Assembly (NCBI GenBank): GCA_039602395.1
Contig: JBCNJP010000018.1
Location: 1,922,001 to 1,986,000 of the forward strand
Direction of reading: 5' to 3'
Origin: Deinandra increscens subsp. villosa
Lineage: Eukaryota; Streptophyta; Magnoliopsida; Asterales; Asteraceae
DNA length: 64,000 nt
Below the pieces are notes generated by a model. The model did no database searches and had not been told where the DNA came from. It saw only the letters and a program-made list of their open reading frames with translations. The translations under genes and the position numbers were made by a program. Shown one piece after another: positions 43,191-55,588 of this stretch. Positions within the stretch are counted from its first letter, which is position 1; every line of letters begins with the position of its first letter.

Positions 43191-46100
43191 CTAGTCTTCT
43201 GAAGTTCTTGATTCAGTCTCCTTCCAGTGTTGTCTTCTGTTGTTCCCCGCATGAATCCCAAAAGCAAAATAAACTCTGATCACCCGTTGAAACTGCAAGG
43301 CTTGTTCAGCATGCTCAGCCTTATATAGAATATTGCAGTGATAGAGTTTGTCTATGTCATTCTTGGATAAGTTGATTAACCACATCGGATCATACAGTCT
43401 GACCACTTTGTTTTCTTCTTTAACCACCACCACTGCTTCACCAGAACTTTCATCATAATACCACCATCTCAATGTTTTGATGAAATCTTGTTCAAGCTTC
43501 TTCAAAGGAATTTTCTTCAACTAAACAGGCTTTTTGTACTTCACAATGATCATTGGCTTTCCAGTTTTCGGGTGGATGTCAGTTGGATGCTCAACAAACT
43601 TCGGCCTTTGAGGAGTTAGAAATTGAAACTTTCCTTGACATTCTTCAATCAGTTTGTCTCTGAAAACTCCAGCCAACTGATCATTTCCATAATTCAAAAA
43701 TGGAGTTCTGGATAAGTCTCTTACGTCGCAGACCGGCAGTGTACTAAATCTTGTTGCACACTTCAGATAGATAATTCCAAACTCTTTCTTGATTGCATAG
43801 CATTTGAGTTGAGAATCATACATCCAACTGATTATTCTGGCAGGCGCTTCCCTACCTTTCCTTTCAAAGAATTTCTTTTGATCAACAACCTTTGTAGACG
43901 ATTTCACCGGCATCTTTTTCGCCCTTTGCTCTTTCAACCACGCATCAAATAACATCTTTTTCTCTTGTTCTTCAGATAAATCTTCAGATTCGGTTGATGT
44001 TGGCTGTTCAGATTGTTTCCCAGACTCTTTCTTTTTTAATTCTTCTTCAATCTTTTCATCATCGTCTTTCCCAAAGAAATTGAAACCTTCTGACTGATCA
44101 TTATCCGTAAAATTTCCATAAACCTTCGGATTAGTAGAATATTCTTCAGCAGTGATATCTTCTACCTCTACCTGCTCTTCTTCATAATCAACATTTTCAT
44201 CTGAATCTTCTTCTTTGTATGGATAAGCAAATGGAACATTATCCACATCTTCAACATTCAAAGCAAAAATTGTAGAAAGTTGCTTTTTCGAATAAGGATT
44301 CACGAACTCCCCTTCTCCTAGTTCAACTCTTGTAATCGGGGTCACATCATAAACATGATCGTCAGACTCCCTCTGAGATGTAGTAGACGGACCCGCAGTA
44401 GCAGATGAACCAGCTGTCCCAGTACCCGAACCAGCTCCACCTACACCTCCTTCAGGATCATGATCATCATTCAAATATTTCATTATATCATCATCTTTAC
44501 AACCTTCATCAGGATTCGGTCTTGTCTCCCCCTGAGCAGGTAAAGCTTTGAGTAAGAGATTTAACTGCTCACCCAGGGAAACGGATAATTATTGTAACTT
44601 TGCAATTTCACGACCCTTTTCCTCATATCTTGATTTTAAACTTGCAATTTCACGATCTTTAGATTGATCCTGAGACACCAATTCCTTTACTAGATTCTTT
44701 AACCCTCTGATTTCATCTGCCTGCTGACGATTCGTTGATTCTAATTTATCAAGTCTGGTTTGATGAAGTGCCAGCTTCAGATCAGCAGAAGAAATGGTTG
44801 ATTGAGTAGCAGCAGCAGTAGTAGAAGCAGTCGCAGAAGAAGTAGCAGTAGACGACCTTCTGATGATTAACTTTTTAGCAGGTGGAACAGAAGAGCTTTG
44901 AACATTCACACTTGTTGTTGTTGGTTGCACTGGAACCGAAAACTGAGGCTGAAGCTTTTGTTTCTTACCAGGTGGACTTTGACCAGATTTTCTAGCATCA
45001 GCCAGAAACGAACCTTGCTTTGCAGAAAAATTTGGCCGAGCCATTCTTTTAAAGCGCTTGCCAGTACCCACCATCGGAGCTTTGCCTTTATCTACTGGCT
45101 TAGACTTTGCAACAGGTTCCTCCATCACAGGAGTATATAATGGATCATCATCATTATCCTCAACCTGCTTGGTTCTAGACTCATATATTGAAGTATCCTG
45201 ATTTTGAGACTTTAAATAAGCAATATGAGCCTTAGAACCCCTCTTCACTGGAATTTCTCTGGTATTATGCAAAATTGTGACATAATCACCAGGATCTGAT
45301 TCGGTTTCAGATGAACTCTCACTAGCATCATCACCCTTAGACATATCAGCATCAGCCGTCATATCATCATCTTGAAGATTAACAGCTTCAGGTTCAACGA
45401 TATTCTCATGAACAACAGGCTCAGGTTGTTGTTGTTGTACAGGTACGTGGTCTTGATTAACAAGTTGTTGAATATTTTATGCTTGATTTTCAGGAACATT
45501 CTGATTCTCTTCTTCATCTTCTGCTATCTCAACAGGAAAACCGTTGTCATCATACTCCAACTCATCATCAGAACTATCAGGATGTTTGGCAGCTCCATCA
45601 GCCGGAGCTACATAATCCGGTTTTGCAAGATGACCAATTAAACGTTTAACCGGTGGAGCAGCTTTGTTTCCTTTACGCTTCTGATATATCGGGATTTTAC
45701 GAACAGCAACTCTGTTCATATGTTTCATTTCCAAAGCTGCACCAAAATTCTTTGGAAAACCAGGATATAATGCATCTAAAATCATCTTAACAAACCTCGG
45801 ATACATAATACTTCTCACTTGCTTTGTCAAGATGTTGTCTTTCATGTAGTTGAAAATCCAACCAGAGAAGTTAAATTGCCTATTCAGTACCAAGGCAGAA
45901 AAGAATGATAAAACCTTCAAATCAAATTCTTCTTGACCTCTTGTTCGGTCTCCAAAACACTTGATTATAACATGCATGAGATATTTGTACGGAGGACTCA
46001 GATTAGCTTTAAGATACCATGGAACATACAACTGACCATCATACTTAATCCTTTTGAGTAAAGCTACCAAATCAGCTTCATGAAATTCTGTTGGATAATC

Positions 46101-46409
46101 AGCTTGATCATTGAATCTCAAAACCCTCCTCACATCAGCTTCAGAAATAATCACATCAGTCTCGAGAATTCTTGCATGGATTACTGATGGATCCACTGAA
46201 CAATCCACTTGAGTTGAATTCCAAAACATAACCAGCAAATCTTTATATGGTGTACAAACATGAGTGGCAGCATAGTAAATTCTTGATCTTCGCATAAAAT
46301 CAAATATGTCGAGGAAATGAGGTTTCCAACGTTCAGTTGCATCTAAGAATGCACACACGTTATGTTCTCCAATCGACTTAAACTCAGTCATATCTGTACA
46401 AATCATCAC
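43191..46409 (-). pseudogene. Sirevirus env-like frame, about 1,070 codons, three stops
   Basis: Four open pieces in one continuous frame: 46409-45477, 45362-44589, 44483-43521 and 43520-43191, with stops TAA at 45479-45477, TAA at 44591-44589 and TAG at 43523-43521. There are no frameshifts. The N-terminal 220 residues form a folded-looking domain (MTEFKSIGEHNVCAFLDA start). A Lys/Pro-rich and acidic middle follows, then a Ser/Thr-rich stretch and a coiled coil (ALHQTRLDKLES to REIASLKSRYE, about 44610-44780). An acidic Glu-rich region and a C-terminal block with a PVCDVRDLSRTP motif end it. Position between pol and LTR and the coiled coil fit the env-like ORF of SIRE1-type elements, whose function is not established. 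I see no clear signal peptide or membrane anchor. Confidence 0.75.
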
Positions 46410-48475
46410 AACAAACTGACGTTAAAAACACATAATAGAATCAGAATGACCAACAAATATCAACAATTTTCAGAATTTTATCAACAGACCATCTGCGGAC
46501 CAATTTTGGTCTCGCGGATCATCTGGTCCGTCGGACTAGAAAATACTGATCGCGGATCACTTTTGGTCAAACAGACCAAATGCGGATCAAACGTCTTCAG
46601 CGGTTCATATGGTCCGGTGGACTAGAAAAAAATTGACCACGGATCACTTTTGGTCAAACGGACCAAACGCGGACCAGTTGGTCTTCAGCGGATCATCTGG
46701 TCCGCCGCGGACCATGTGGTCCGGCGGACGATCAGAATACCGAACACTCACTATCGATTTTGATGCACAATCTAGTGTTTGTTTGGAAAATGAACACCAG
46801 GGTTTTGATCTATACAAGTTTCCGACCCTGTACATGTGCTCAAAATGTATTAAGAACGAATACAACCAGTTAAGACCATTCAAGTTAGTGTTCTCAAAAA
46901 ACCGAGACACAAAACTGTAAAAATCTAACAATCTAGACCATTATATCACAAATCAAGACCATCCATAGATGCGCAATTTGAATATCTACCTGTAGCAACA
47001 AAAATCACACGCGAGGTTCGTTATTCACCGAGAAATCAGAGAAAAACAGTTGAGAGAATAAAGGGTTTTTCAGTGTAAAATGTATGTGGTCCGTGGGTTA
47101 TGCAAACCCCGGATCAGATTCCTCTATTTATACACAAAGTGGTCCGCCCGGCGTACCATATGGTCCGCCGGATCACTTTGTGACAAATAAGACCCTTAAC
47201 TTTCAAATGTTTCATTTTTAACCCAAACCTTCAATTTCTTCAAAATTCAAACATGATGTACTGATTTTAGCACCGATTGTGGTTTAATAATCACCAGATT
47301 TGTTTTTTCTGAATTCAGTTGATCAAAAATAACGCAGAAATAAAATCTTTTTGATTTTTATCAAATTTATATCAAAACACACTAAAATCTTTTTGATTTT
47401 TCGAACTTATGCTAAAACACACCTAAAATCTTTTTGATATTTTCTAAAATAAGCAAAACAGCAAATCAACAGAAATCAGGAAATTAAAACGCAATAAGTT
47501 ATATTTTTGTGAGAAAGATCGCAACATGAGATCATATCAGACATAACGCATCATACACATTGCAATTTCAAAATACTAAGCATGCAAGCCAAGCTGACTG
47601 AGAATACAACCATTTGATTTATTTCAGCTAAAGCAAGTCATTGTTTATAGCTTTCTGATATGAAATTAAGTATATTAATCGAGCATTTATAACATGGTAC
47701 CCACACGATCAGGAATACTGGCAAACTGCTTATTTCATATTTTTGTGTTTTTCTTTATTCAAGCCAAGTTACTCGCAACAGATTTTTCTTACTGATATTG
47801 TAAACTTGCTTATACAGAAGTAATTTGCCACAGAGATATCATGTTCATGATGTGTCTTGCAAAAAGAAAGCAGAACCCTAAACAAACAACAATCAGGTCG
47901 ACCGGTAGGCACGCAGAGAAAGTCCGATTATTTAGGAAAATAAAAAAATGTAAAATAAAGCAGAAGTTGTATAATCCAACAACAATCAGGTCGGTACTCA
48001 CGTACACGCAGAGAAAGTCCGATGGATTATACGAAACACCAAGAAAAATAAAGCAGAACGTCAAACGAACAACGATTAGGTCGTTCTTTCAATACGCAGA
48101 GAAAATCCGATCGTTTGACAAAATAAAGAAAATCAAACACGTTTAAATCTTTAAAAATAAGGCAAGCATACATCAGAACATCTCTTTATTCTGTTTTTGA
48201 TATTTTCTCATTTTATTTATGCCAGATATACATAGTACCCATCACGGTTTGTAACCACAATTATAAAGCAAGCGTTACCTTTATATCATACTCACGTATA
48301 TCAGACTACTTAGCACATTCAATCAAGTCAAACAAGTACCTACAACCTTTCTTTCTACTTTATTCATGGCAGATAACGTATGCTGATGTACTATCATTTC
48401 TCACGAGGTTGGATCAAATTTCTCAAATTTTCATTTTTCTTTCTTTTTTTTTAATTTTTGAATTTTTCCAATTTT
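46410..48475 (-). other. Non-coding stretch between pol and the env-like frame
   Basis: About 2 kb. It holds many GGTCCG/CGGACC words (46487-46735 and 47088-47175), repeated AATCTTTTTGATTTTT tracts (about 47345-47445) and the three stem-loops at 47877-48119. No frame with known similarity. Confidence 0.6.
47877..48119 (-). repeat. Three tandem stem-loops with conserved loop and different stems
   Basis: Three copies (about 90-bp period) share AAAGCAGAA, AACAATCAGGTCG and ACGCAGAGAAAGTCCGA. Each shared core is bracketed by a private inverted repeat. Copy 1: CCTAAACAA (47877-47885) with TTATTTAGG (47928-47936), 8 of 9 pair. Copy 2: GTATAATCC (47969-47977) with GGATTATAC (48024-48032), 9 of 9. 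Copy 3: GTCAAACGA (48060-48068) with TCGTTTGAC (48111-48119), 9 of 9. In the element's RNA these would be three successive hairpins. Confidence 0.85.
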
Positions 48476-51400
48476 TTATGCTTTTAAATTTTTTCCAATA
48501 CAAAAACACACACTATTTTTGTATTTTTCAAATATTCTCCCCCTAAAAAGCAGAAAAATTAAGCAAAACAAAAAAAGCGAAAAAGAAATGAACAACTGAA
48601 TCAGATTAGTTAGCATGCAATTTAGTAACCCCATTGATTTGCAACAAAAATTGAAAGCGAGTTTTATCAAAAGCTTTCGTAAACAAATCCGCTCTTTGAA
48701 AATCCGTGTGAATTTTCTACAAATCAATTAATTTCTTTTCGTAGCAATCACGGATAAAATGGTATCTGATGTCAATGTGCTTAGTTTTTGAATGCTGAAC
48801 GGGTTTTTCGTAATGGAAATAGCAGCTGAATTATCAATGAAAATGGGAGTAGTTAGAAAATTCAAACCGTAGTCGCGCAACTGCTGTTGTATCCACAAAA
48901 CCTGTGAACAACAACTGGAAGCCGCCACATACTCCGCCTCCGCAGTCGATGTGGCAACCGAAGTTTGCTTTTTGCATTGCCAAGACACTAGTCTGTCTCC
49001 CAAAAACTGACACCCGGCGGTTGTGGATTTGAAATTTATCTTGCACCCGCCATAATCTGAGTCAGAATAAGCTGATAACTCAAACTTATTATCATTAGGG
49101 TACCAGATGCCAAGATCCAGATTACCCTTCAAATAAGCAAAAATCCGTTTTACTGCTATCATGTGGGAAGCCTTTGGTGCCGCCTGATACTTAGCACATA
49201 AGCACACAACAAACATTATATCAGGACGAGATGCAGTTAAATACATTAGAGAACCTATCATAGCCCTAAACAATGTTGGATCAATATTGTCACCAAATTC
49301 ATATGGTCCGAGACCATGTGAAACCTGGATAGGTGTACTTGGGATCCGAACATCGCCAATCTTGAACCGTGCCAAAATGTCAGACACATATTTCGTCTGA
49401 TGCAAAAATATGCCTTTGGCGAATTGATGGACTTGAAGACCCAGAAAAAACCCCATCTCTCCCATAGAACTCATTTCAAAATTTGTTTGCATGACACGCT
49501 CAAATTCCTTGCATAAGTTGTCATTCGTGCTTCCAAAAATTATATCGTCCACATAAACCTGAACAAGCAACAGATCCTTCCTGAAATTTTTCGAAAACAG
49601 TGTACAATCCACCTTGCCACGACTAAAACCGTTGTCGAGCAGATGAGTAGAAAGAGTCTCATACCAAGCTCTCGGGGCATGGTGAAGACCATATAACGCT
49701 TTATCTAACTTGTACACACGGTTAGGAAAATCAGGATCATAAAAACCAGGTGGTTGCTTCACGTAGACTTCCTCACGAATCTTCCCGTTCAAAAACTCAC
49801 TTTTCACATCCATCTGATACACTTTAAATCCATGATATGCCGCGAACGCAAGAAATATCCGGATAGCTTCTATTCGGGCTACTGGAGCATACACTTCATT
49901 AAAGTCGATGCCTTCAATCTGAGAAAATCCTTGAACCTCTAATCGTGCCTTGTTTCGGACAATGACGCCGCGATCATCTTTTTTACATTTAAAGACCCAC
50001 TTCGTTCCACAAGGCTCTTTAGAGTTTTTGGGTAAATCAACAAGATGCCAAACGCCCAACTTTATAAATTGCTGCAACTCTTCTTGCATTGCTTCTACCC
50101 AAGAAGCATCCTCCAGCGCTTTAGCAACATTAGAAGGTTCTACTTGAGACAGAAAGCATGAGTGGAAAACTTCATTCTGAATCCCGGATTCTCTGATTTC
50201 GGCAATCAAAGCATCAATATTTCCTGCCAATATGATTTCGTGTACGAACCCCTGAAGACGGATCTCCAATAATGTTCTCTTGAGGATGAATAGTGTTAAT
50301 CCGAAGAATTGTTGAATCAGCAACTTCTTGAATATCTTCTAAGTTTGTTAAAGATGCCTCTGCCGCTTCTGAACTTGATAAAACATCAATCGGTAACGAA
50401 TGCGGTACAGAAGAGCTTGTACTTGGCAGATTAATTTGATCATCTACAGGTGTAGATTCAGCTTCATGAAACAGACTTTCATCATCATCAGAAGAACTTA
50501 TAGTATCGAGACTAGAATCACTCTGACTAGACGAAGTAACAGCAGTGCTTGAAAGCTTTGGAATCCATGAACCTGGACCAGGAGTTGTCAATGAATGTAG
50601 TATAGCAGCTACAATATCAGGGTCCTCCTCTTCCTCAGATCCAGATGATGCAACCGTGAACGAGTCAAGTAGAGATTTATAATCATAAGACTGACCATCA
50701 ACCGATTTGGGATGTAGGAAAGTATGTTTCTGACAGTCCACATTTACATGATTCTCAATTGTCTTGGAAGACGGAAAGTACACACGCTTCATCGGATGAT
50801 GATAGCCAACAAAAACACCCTGAATAGCTTTTGAAGCAAACTTCCCACCTTCTTTGAGAACCGTGCAAAGACATCCAAACGGTGCCAAGAAATTCAAATT
50901 AGGCTTTCGACCTTTAAGTAGTTCATAACTTGTTTTATTGAATCTCTTGACAATCAGAACATGATTGAGCACATAACATGCAGTGTGCACAGCCTCGGAC
51001 CAAGAACTTTATTGGTAGATTTGCATCAGCCAACAAGGTTCGAGCCGTCTCAATCAAAGTTCTGATTCTTTCGTTCAGCGACTCCATTCTGTTGAGGAGT
51101 ATACGGCGCACTGAATTCATGAACAATTCCAAGTGAATCACAAAACGCGGCCATCTTAGCATTCTTAAACTCTGTTTCATTATCAGTACGAATGCGACAG
51201 ACTTTATGCTTGTACATTGATGGAAACTTGGATAACACCTTCTGAATTTGATCAGGAGTTTCATCTTTGGACGCTAGTGATACCACCCATGAAAATCGAG
51301 AAAAGTCATCCGTAATCACTAAACAATAATAACTACCCTCAATGCTTCGAACATTCACAGGACCAAAAAGATCCATATGAAGTAGCTCTAAAGGAGTCAC

Positions 51401-51695
51401 AATCGAGTTTAAACGTTTAGCCGGATGAGACTTTTTCTTTTGCTTACCTTTCTTACAAGACACACAAACATCATGTATAGAAAATTTATTCTTTGAAACA
51501 CCTTCCACCAGATTATGGTTTACCAAATAATTCATCTTCCGGTAATTGATGTGTCCCATACACCGATGCCACATGATGGATTCTTTTTCCGTTGCCTTAG
51601 AAATAAAGCATGTAGCCGAAACCGCTGAAGAAGTCTGATTCATGTTCAACACATATAAGTCACGAAATCGAGGAGCTCGTACAACAATCCAATCA
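48476..51695 (-). pseudogene. pol: Sirevirus-like pol (integrase, RT, RNase H) with frameshifts
   Basis: Begins in the gap and reads through the integrase His/Cys region (MWHRCMGHINYRKM...CVSCKKGK), the catalytic core (HMDLFGPV; RTDNETEF; NGVAERKN), an acidic spacer, and reverse transcriptase (WVEAMQEEL; Y-V-D-D at 49555-49544) to RNase H (SAYSDSDYGG; STAEAEYVAASS). Frameshifts lie near 51055, near 50990, near 50250 and near 48800; the last puts the C-terminus (48727-48476) in another frame. Gag and protease would lie upstream, beyond 51696. Confidence 0.88.
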
Positions 51696-52195
51696 NNNNN
51701 NNNNNNNNNNNNNNNNNNNNNNNNNNNNNNNNNNNNNNNNNNNNNNNNNNNNNNNNNNNNNNNNNNNNNNNNNNNNNNNNNNNNNNNNNNNNNNNNNNNN
51801 NNNNNNNNNNNNNNNNNNNNNNNNNNNNNNNNNNNNNNNNNNNNNNNNNNNNNNNNNNNNNNNNNNNNNNNNNNNNNNNNNNNNNNNNNNNNNNNNNNNN
51901 NNNNNNNNNNNNNNNNNNNNNNNNNNNNNNNNNNNNNNNNNNNNNNNNNNNNNNNNNNNNNNNNNNNNNNNNNNNNNNNNNNNNNNNNNNNNNNNNNNNN
52001 NNNNNNNNNNNNNNNNNNNNNNNNNNNNNNNNNNNNNNNNNNNNNNNNNNNNNNNNNNNNNNNNNNNNNNNNNNNNNNNNNNNNNNNNNNNNNNNNNNNN
52101 NNNNNNNNNNNNNNNNNNNNNNNNNNNNNNNNNNNNNNNNNNNNNNNNNNNNNNNNNNNNNNNNNNNNNNNNNNNNNNNNNNNNNNNNNNNNNNN
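51696..52195. other. Assembly gap, 500 N
   Basis: Exactly 500 unknown bases. Left of it pol is in progress; right of it is unrelated sequence. The missing gag, protease and 5' LTR of the Sirevirus-like element and the rest of the interrupted plus-strand element cannot fit in 500 bp, so the size is a placeholder. Confidence 0.95.
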
Positions 52196-52705
52196 TAGAC
52201 ATATCTCATTAATTCATTGAGCCAGGTTATAATAATGGGTCTGTTGGTGTGGCAACCAGCCTAGCCTGCCTGGTTTTAGCGCCGGGCTATTGAAAGCCTA
52301 AATATCGAGGGCTTGAGTGTGTCGTTCTTATGTGCTTTGGTTTATTACATGTTAGCATATTGGATCTCACTTAACTCATTGAATCACATGTTTTGATCTA
52401 TATTAGTATATCAAACATATGGTTACTCACCAACTATTCGTAGTTGACTCTACTTTGTACATGTTGCAGGTTTTGTTGTTAAATGATGATTACCTTGTTG
52501 ATGACACCATAGGATGCATGCTGACTTAGCGTGACCTAATTAAAAGTCAATTTGTTATCCGTTGATGTATCATACTTGAATTGTTATGTATCATTTGAAT
52601 TTGTGAAATGGGTTGATTAAGAATATCGCAACATTAACTTAGTGTTGTGTGCATCTAGACAATCATCAGGCCCAGACATATTCCAGTGTTGGTTAGGGTG
52701 TGACA
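52196..52705 (+). repeat. 3' portion of a Ty3/gypsy-type LTR
   Basis: AT-rich sequence with an ACTCACCAACTATTCGTAGTTGACTC-like block cut here for length, a TACATGTTGCAGGTTTTGTTG block and a GGGTGTGACA end (52696-52705). I know these blocks from plant Ty3/gypsy LTR ends. The 5' part is in or beyond the gap. Confidence 0.45.
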
Positions 52706-53960
52706 GTGTAACCAATCTTTCTGTCTCTGAACGAGAGGGACTGATAGGTTTCTTTTGCGGTTTCTCGCCACTCTGGCGCTGAACAACAAATCAGCCACTA
52801 CAAAGCACAAAAATAAACTATCAGCGGTAAGGTGACTGGAAAGCCATAAGTTGCGAAATGTTTACATTGTGGTATAGGCATAGTGATTGATGCCAGTTTC
52901 ATGGACACATATTGTTCGTCGAGGCGTTTTCTTTTTCGAAATCAAGGAGACATTACATCAACACCTTTCATGACCGAACCCTGATTCACATTTTCTTCAG
53001 ATTTCTTCCCTGTCTCGGCCGTCAGAGTTTGTCTTAGAACCAGGTTCTTCCGAATAGGAACGCGGATTCAGTGTAAAAGAACTCCCGGCGCCTCCTCTGA
53101 TTCAGAGTCACTTTGTATGATGGATTTCTCAAAATCTTTTGAAAAAGGGGACAGGGGTGATGTACAGTCATGGACTGTTTTCGGGCCGAGGAATTAATAC
53201 CTGCAACAAATTTCTCTCCAAGGAGAGGAGGAAGATATAATTTTTTCATAACGAAGGAAGAAGTCCAGACGGCCATCATCGATCTTGAAAGTAGCTTCTT
53301 CAAGCCCAACAGACTCCTCTGGAAACAACATGCAGAAAGAACTAACCACTGTCATAAGTGAAAGGGTTTAATTGCGCATAACAAGTGAACCAGACAAAAG
53401 AAAGAGCAAAATAGGTTGTTAGCTTGCCTTTTTTTCCCCTACGGCCTAAACAGGAACGCACCCAGGGTGCCTTCAGATGCGGTTTATTCCCACCGATAGA
53501 AGAGTGTGCTCGGGGATAATTTGCACTTTTATCGCGCGCTGTCAGAGTGGTAAATGTTGGATTATAAACCGGCTGAAGCAAGGGAGGAGGATTGTTAGTA
53601 ATGACAGTTTAAATGGGGCGGAAGCCCATGTCAAGAGGGACTATCTTCCCGGAAACATAGAAAAACCGCTCCTTCCACCCTTTCAAGCTTTTTGTCATCT
53701 CCGCCGCATAGGGAGTCACTCCTGAGAGTTTTGTGAAGGAATACCAACTGCTATTATAGTGAGGCTGTAAAACAAATTGAACAAAGTCACAGAGGGATTT
53801 TGCAGGTTGGCTCAGAAACAAAATTCAAAGAAGGTGATGCGCATGATCTCATGGCATGAACTTGAGACAAGTGTATTTCGTAAGATTTTTTCAGTTGTTA
53901 TGACTTAACATGTGAGCGGGCTCACATAATCTTCCCAAATGACCTATGGGATGCGAAAAC
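52706..53960. other. Possible organelle (mitochondrial) DNA insert
   Basis: About 1.25 kb of even, higher-GC composition without transposon signatures or long frames, sharply different from both AT-rich flanks. The texture resembles plant mitochondrial spacer DNA. This is an impression from composition; I recognise no specific gene. Confidence 0.3.
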
Positions 53961-54175
53961 GTGTCCCTTAAATAAGACATGATATAATCCATCAATGAAA
54001 AAAATGATGAATCGCTATTAAGGAAGTTATTCCTGGTATCACCTCCAAATAGTAGTATAAAGTCTCATTGTAAACCTCACGAAGGACATAATCTTTTTTT
54101 TTTAACTTACTCAATGTAACTCAGCAGAAGAATACTTTTACTATTCTTCAGCTATATAGGAGTAAAAAAGTTATT
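53961..54175. other. AT-rich spacer
   Basis: No gene seen before the SINE. Confidence 0.3.
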
Positions 54176-54190
54176 AAAAAAATTAAATCT

Positions 54191-54436
54191 AAGTTCCTTG
54201 TAGAGGAGCCGACATGGAATGATGGTTGAGAGCTTGAGATCCTTGAAATTCTGAAATTCAAAACCAGACTCAAGGAGGTTTTCCCAAGTGGTAGGTTTTC
54301 TCCTTAATGGGGTTTTAGTAATGTTCTTGGATGAGTCAAGTCTGGAGTGTCGAATTCAATACCGACAATTACAATCCAGTCTCAGGATGGCTCACTTGAG
54401 TGTTTAGGTAGTTCTAAATACCGTTTTTTTTAAAAA
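54191..54436 (+). mobile_element. SINE, about 246 bp, with TSD
   Basis: Flanked by a 15-bp direct repeat AAAAAAATTAAATCT (54176-54190 and 54437-54451). The head has a degenerate A-box (GATGGTTGAGAG) and a B-box-like ATTCAAAACC, and the tail is a T then A run. A tRNA-derived SINE is likely. Confidence 0.7.
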
Positions 54437-54451
54437 AAAAAAATTAAATCT

Positions 54452-55571
54452 ATCAAACTTAATTACATACCACCAACTCCCACCACTTGTAAAAAAATAC
54501 GCCAACTGCCGTCAGCTATCAAACATCTCTATATGTAAGTGTGGCAATAATCAAGCCGTAAAATCTTGATTAAAAAGTCCCCCAAAAAAATAGCAAAACG
54601 TGTGCCACACGTTACCATCCGCAAGGAAGCTGGAAAGCGTAAATGTAGCATGAGCCGACACTAATTGCGGCAAGTACAGGTACCTTGCTAAATTAATATT
54701 AACTAATGCTAACGTAAGCAAATACGTGTAATTATATATGCATGTATATATTATCTTGTTTTTTTAATTACGTGAAAACCCACCTAATTAAGTAGCGTAT
54801 CTAATATGTGAGATGTTAAACTTATATTCTTTTTAAATTTAGTCAACTAATATAGTCGGATACAATATACGAAATAATTACCACAATAGATTATCGTTGA
54901 TTTTTCAAACAAGATATTATGTACCATCTACCTTAGTTGTCAGAGCATCTTTGGCTTAGTGATACCATTACATAGAAAATGCGTCGTCTTTTTTATAAGT
55001 GCGTGAAGGTTCAATTCTTGTTAAAAGAACTAGATGTTGTCCCATATACGCGTTGTGAGTGAGAGATCTATTTTTAACTGTGTAAGTCAAAGCAAACCTA
55101 TTTTTAATGCACAACCACCCAAAGCTGAAACGACTCTAAGCTTTGAAAGATAACACAAACACACCAAATATAGTCAGAGCTACATTAGTTTTCCGAAAAA
55201 TATAAGTATGAAAATAAATAAAAAAATGATCATAAATAATCAGTTCTATCCCTTCACTATGTGGCGCCTCCTTGTGTCCCAATCTTTGAATTTTTATCGT
55301 CTCATCTTCGTCGTTTATCTATCTCTCTTTCATTCTTTTATAAACCTAAAATCAGAATTCATCAGCAACAATCAAATATACACAAAATCATTCAAAGCTC
55401 AGATTGTTACCAAAACAAAAAAAAAAATACCTAGGCTCAAATCATCTAAATCATCATAGCTGTTTCAACTCCATCACCAACATCAAATAGAAACAAAATC
55501 GTTTGAAGCTCTGATGATAAAAAATAAAAAATAAAAAAAATAAAAAATAAAAAAAACACTATAGGGCTAGT
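54452..55571. other. AT-rich spacer with a possible degraded SINE
   Basis: No gene. At 54944-55080 an A-box-like TTTGGCTTAGTG and a B-box GGTTCAATTC about 60 bp apart suggest a SINE head, but no tail or TSD is seen. A (AAAAAT)n simple repeat lies at 55516-55556. Confidence 0.35.
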
Positions 55572-55588
55572 AAGTTAGTTATTATAAA

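Larger units (their letters stand above)
42841..51695 (-). mobile_element. Sirevirus-like copia element, 3' part, with env-like frame
   Basis: Minus-strand order is integrase and RT/RNase H (51695-48476), a non-coding stretch with three stem-loops, an env-like frame (46409-43191), polypurine tract and 3' LTR (43171-42841). A long frame between pol and 3' LTR is a hallmark of Sireviruses. Gag, protease and the 5' LTR are missing: the sequence runs into the N gap at 51696. Confidence 0.85.

Noticed and set aside
46362..46931. Frames around the GGTCCG words
   Set aside because: They overlap the start of the env-like frame on the wrong strand or are repeat translations.
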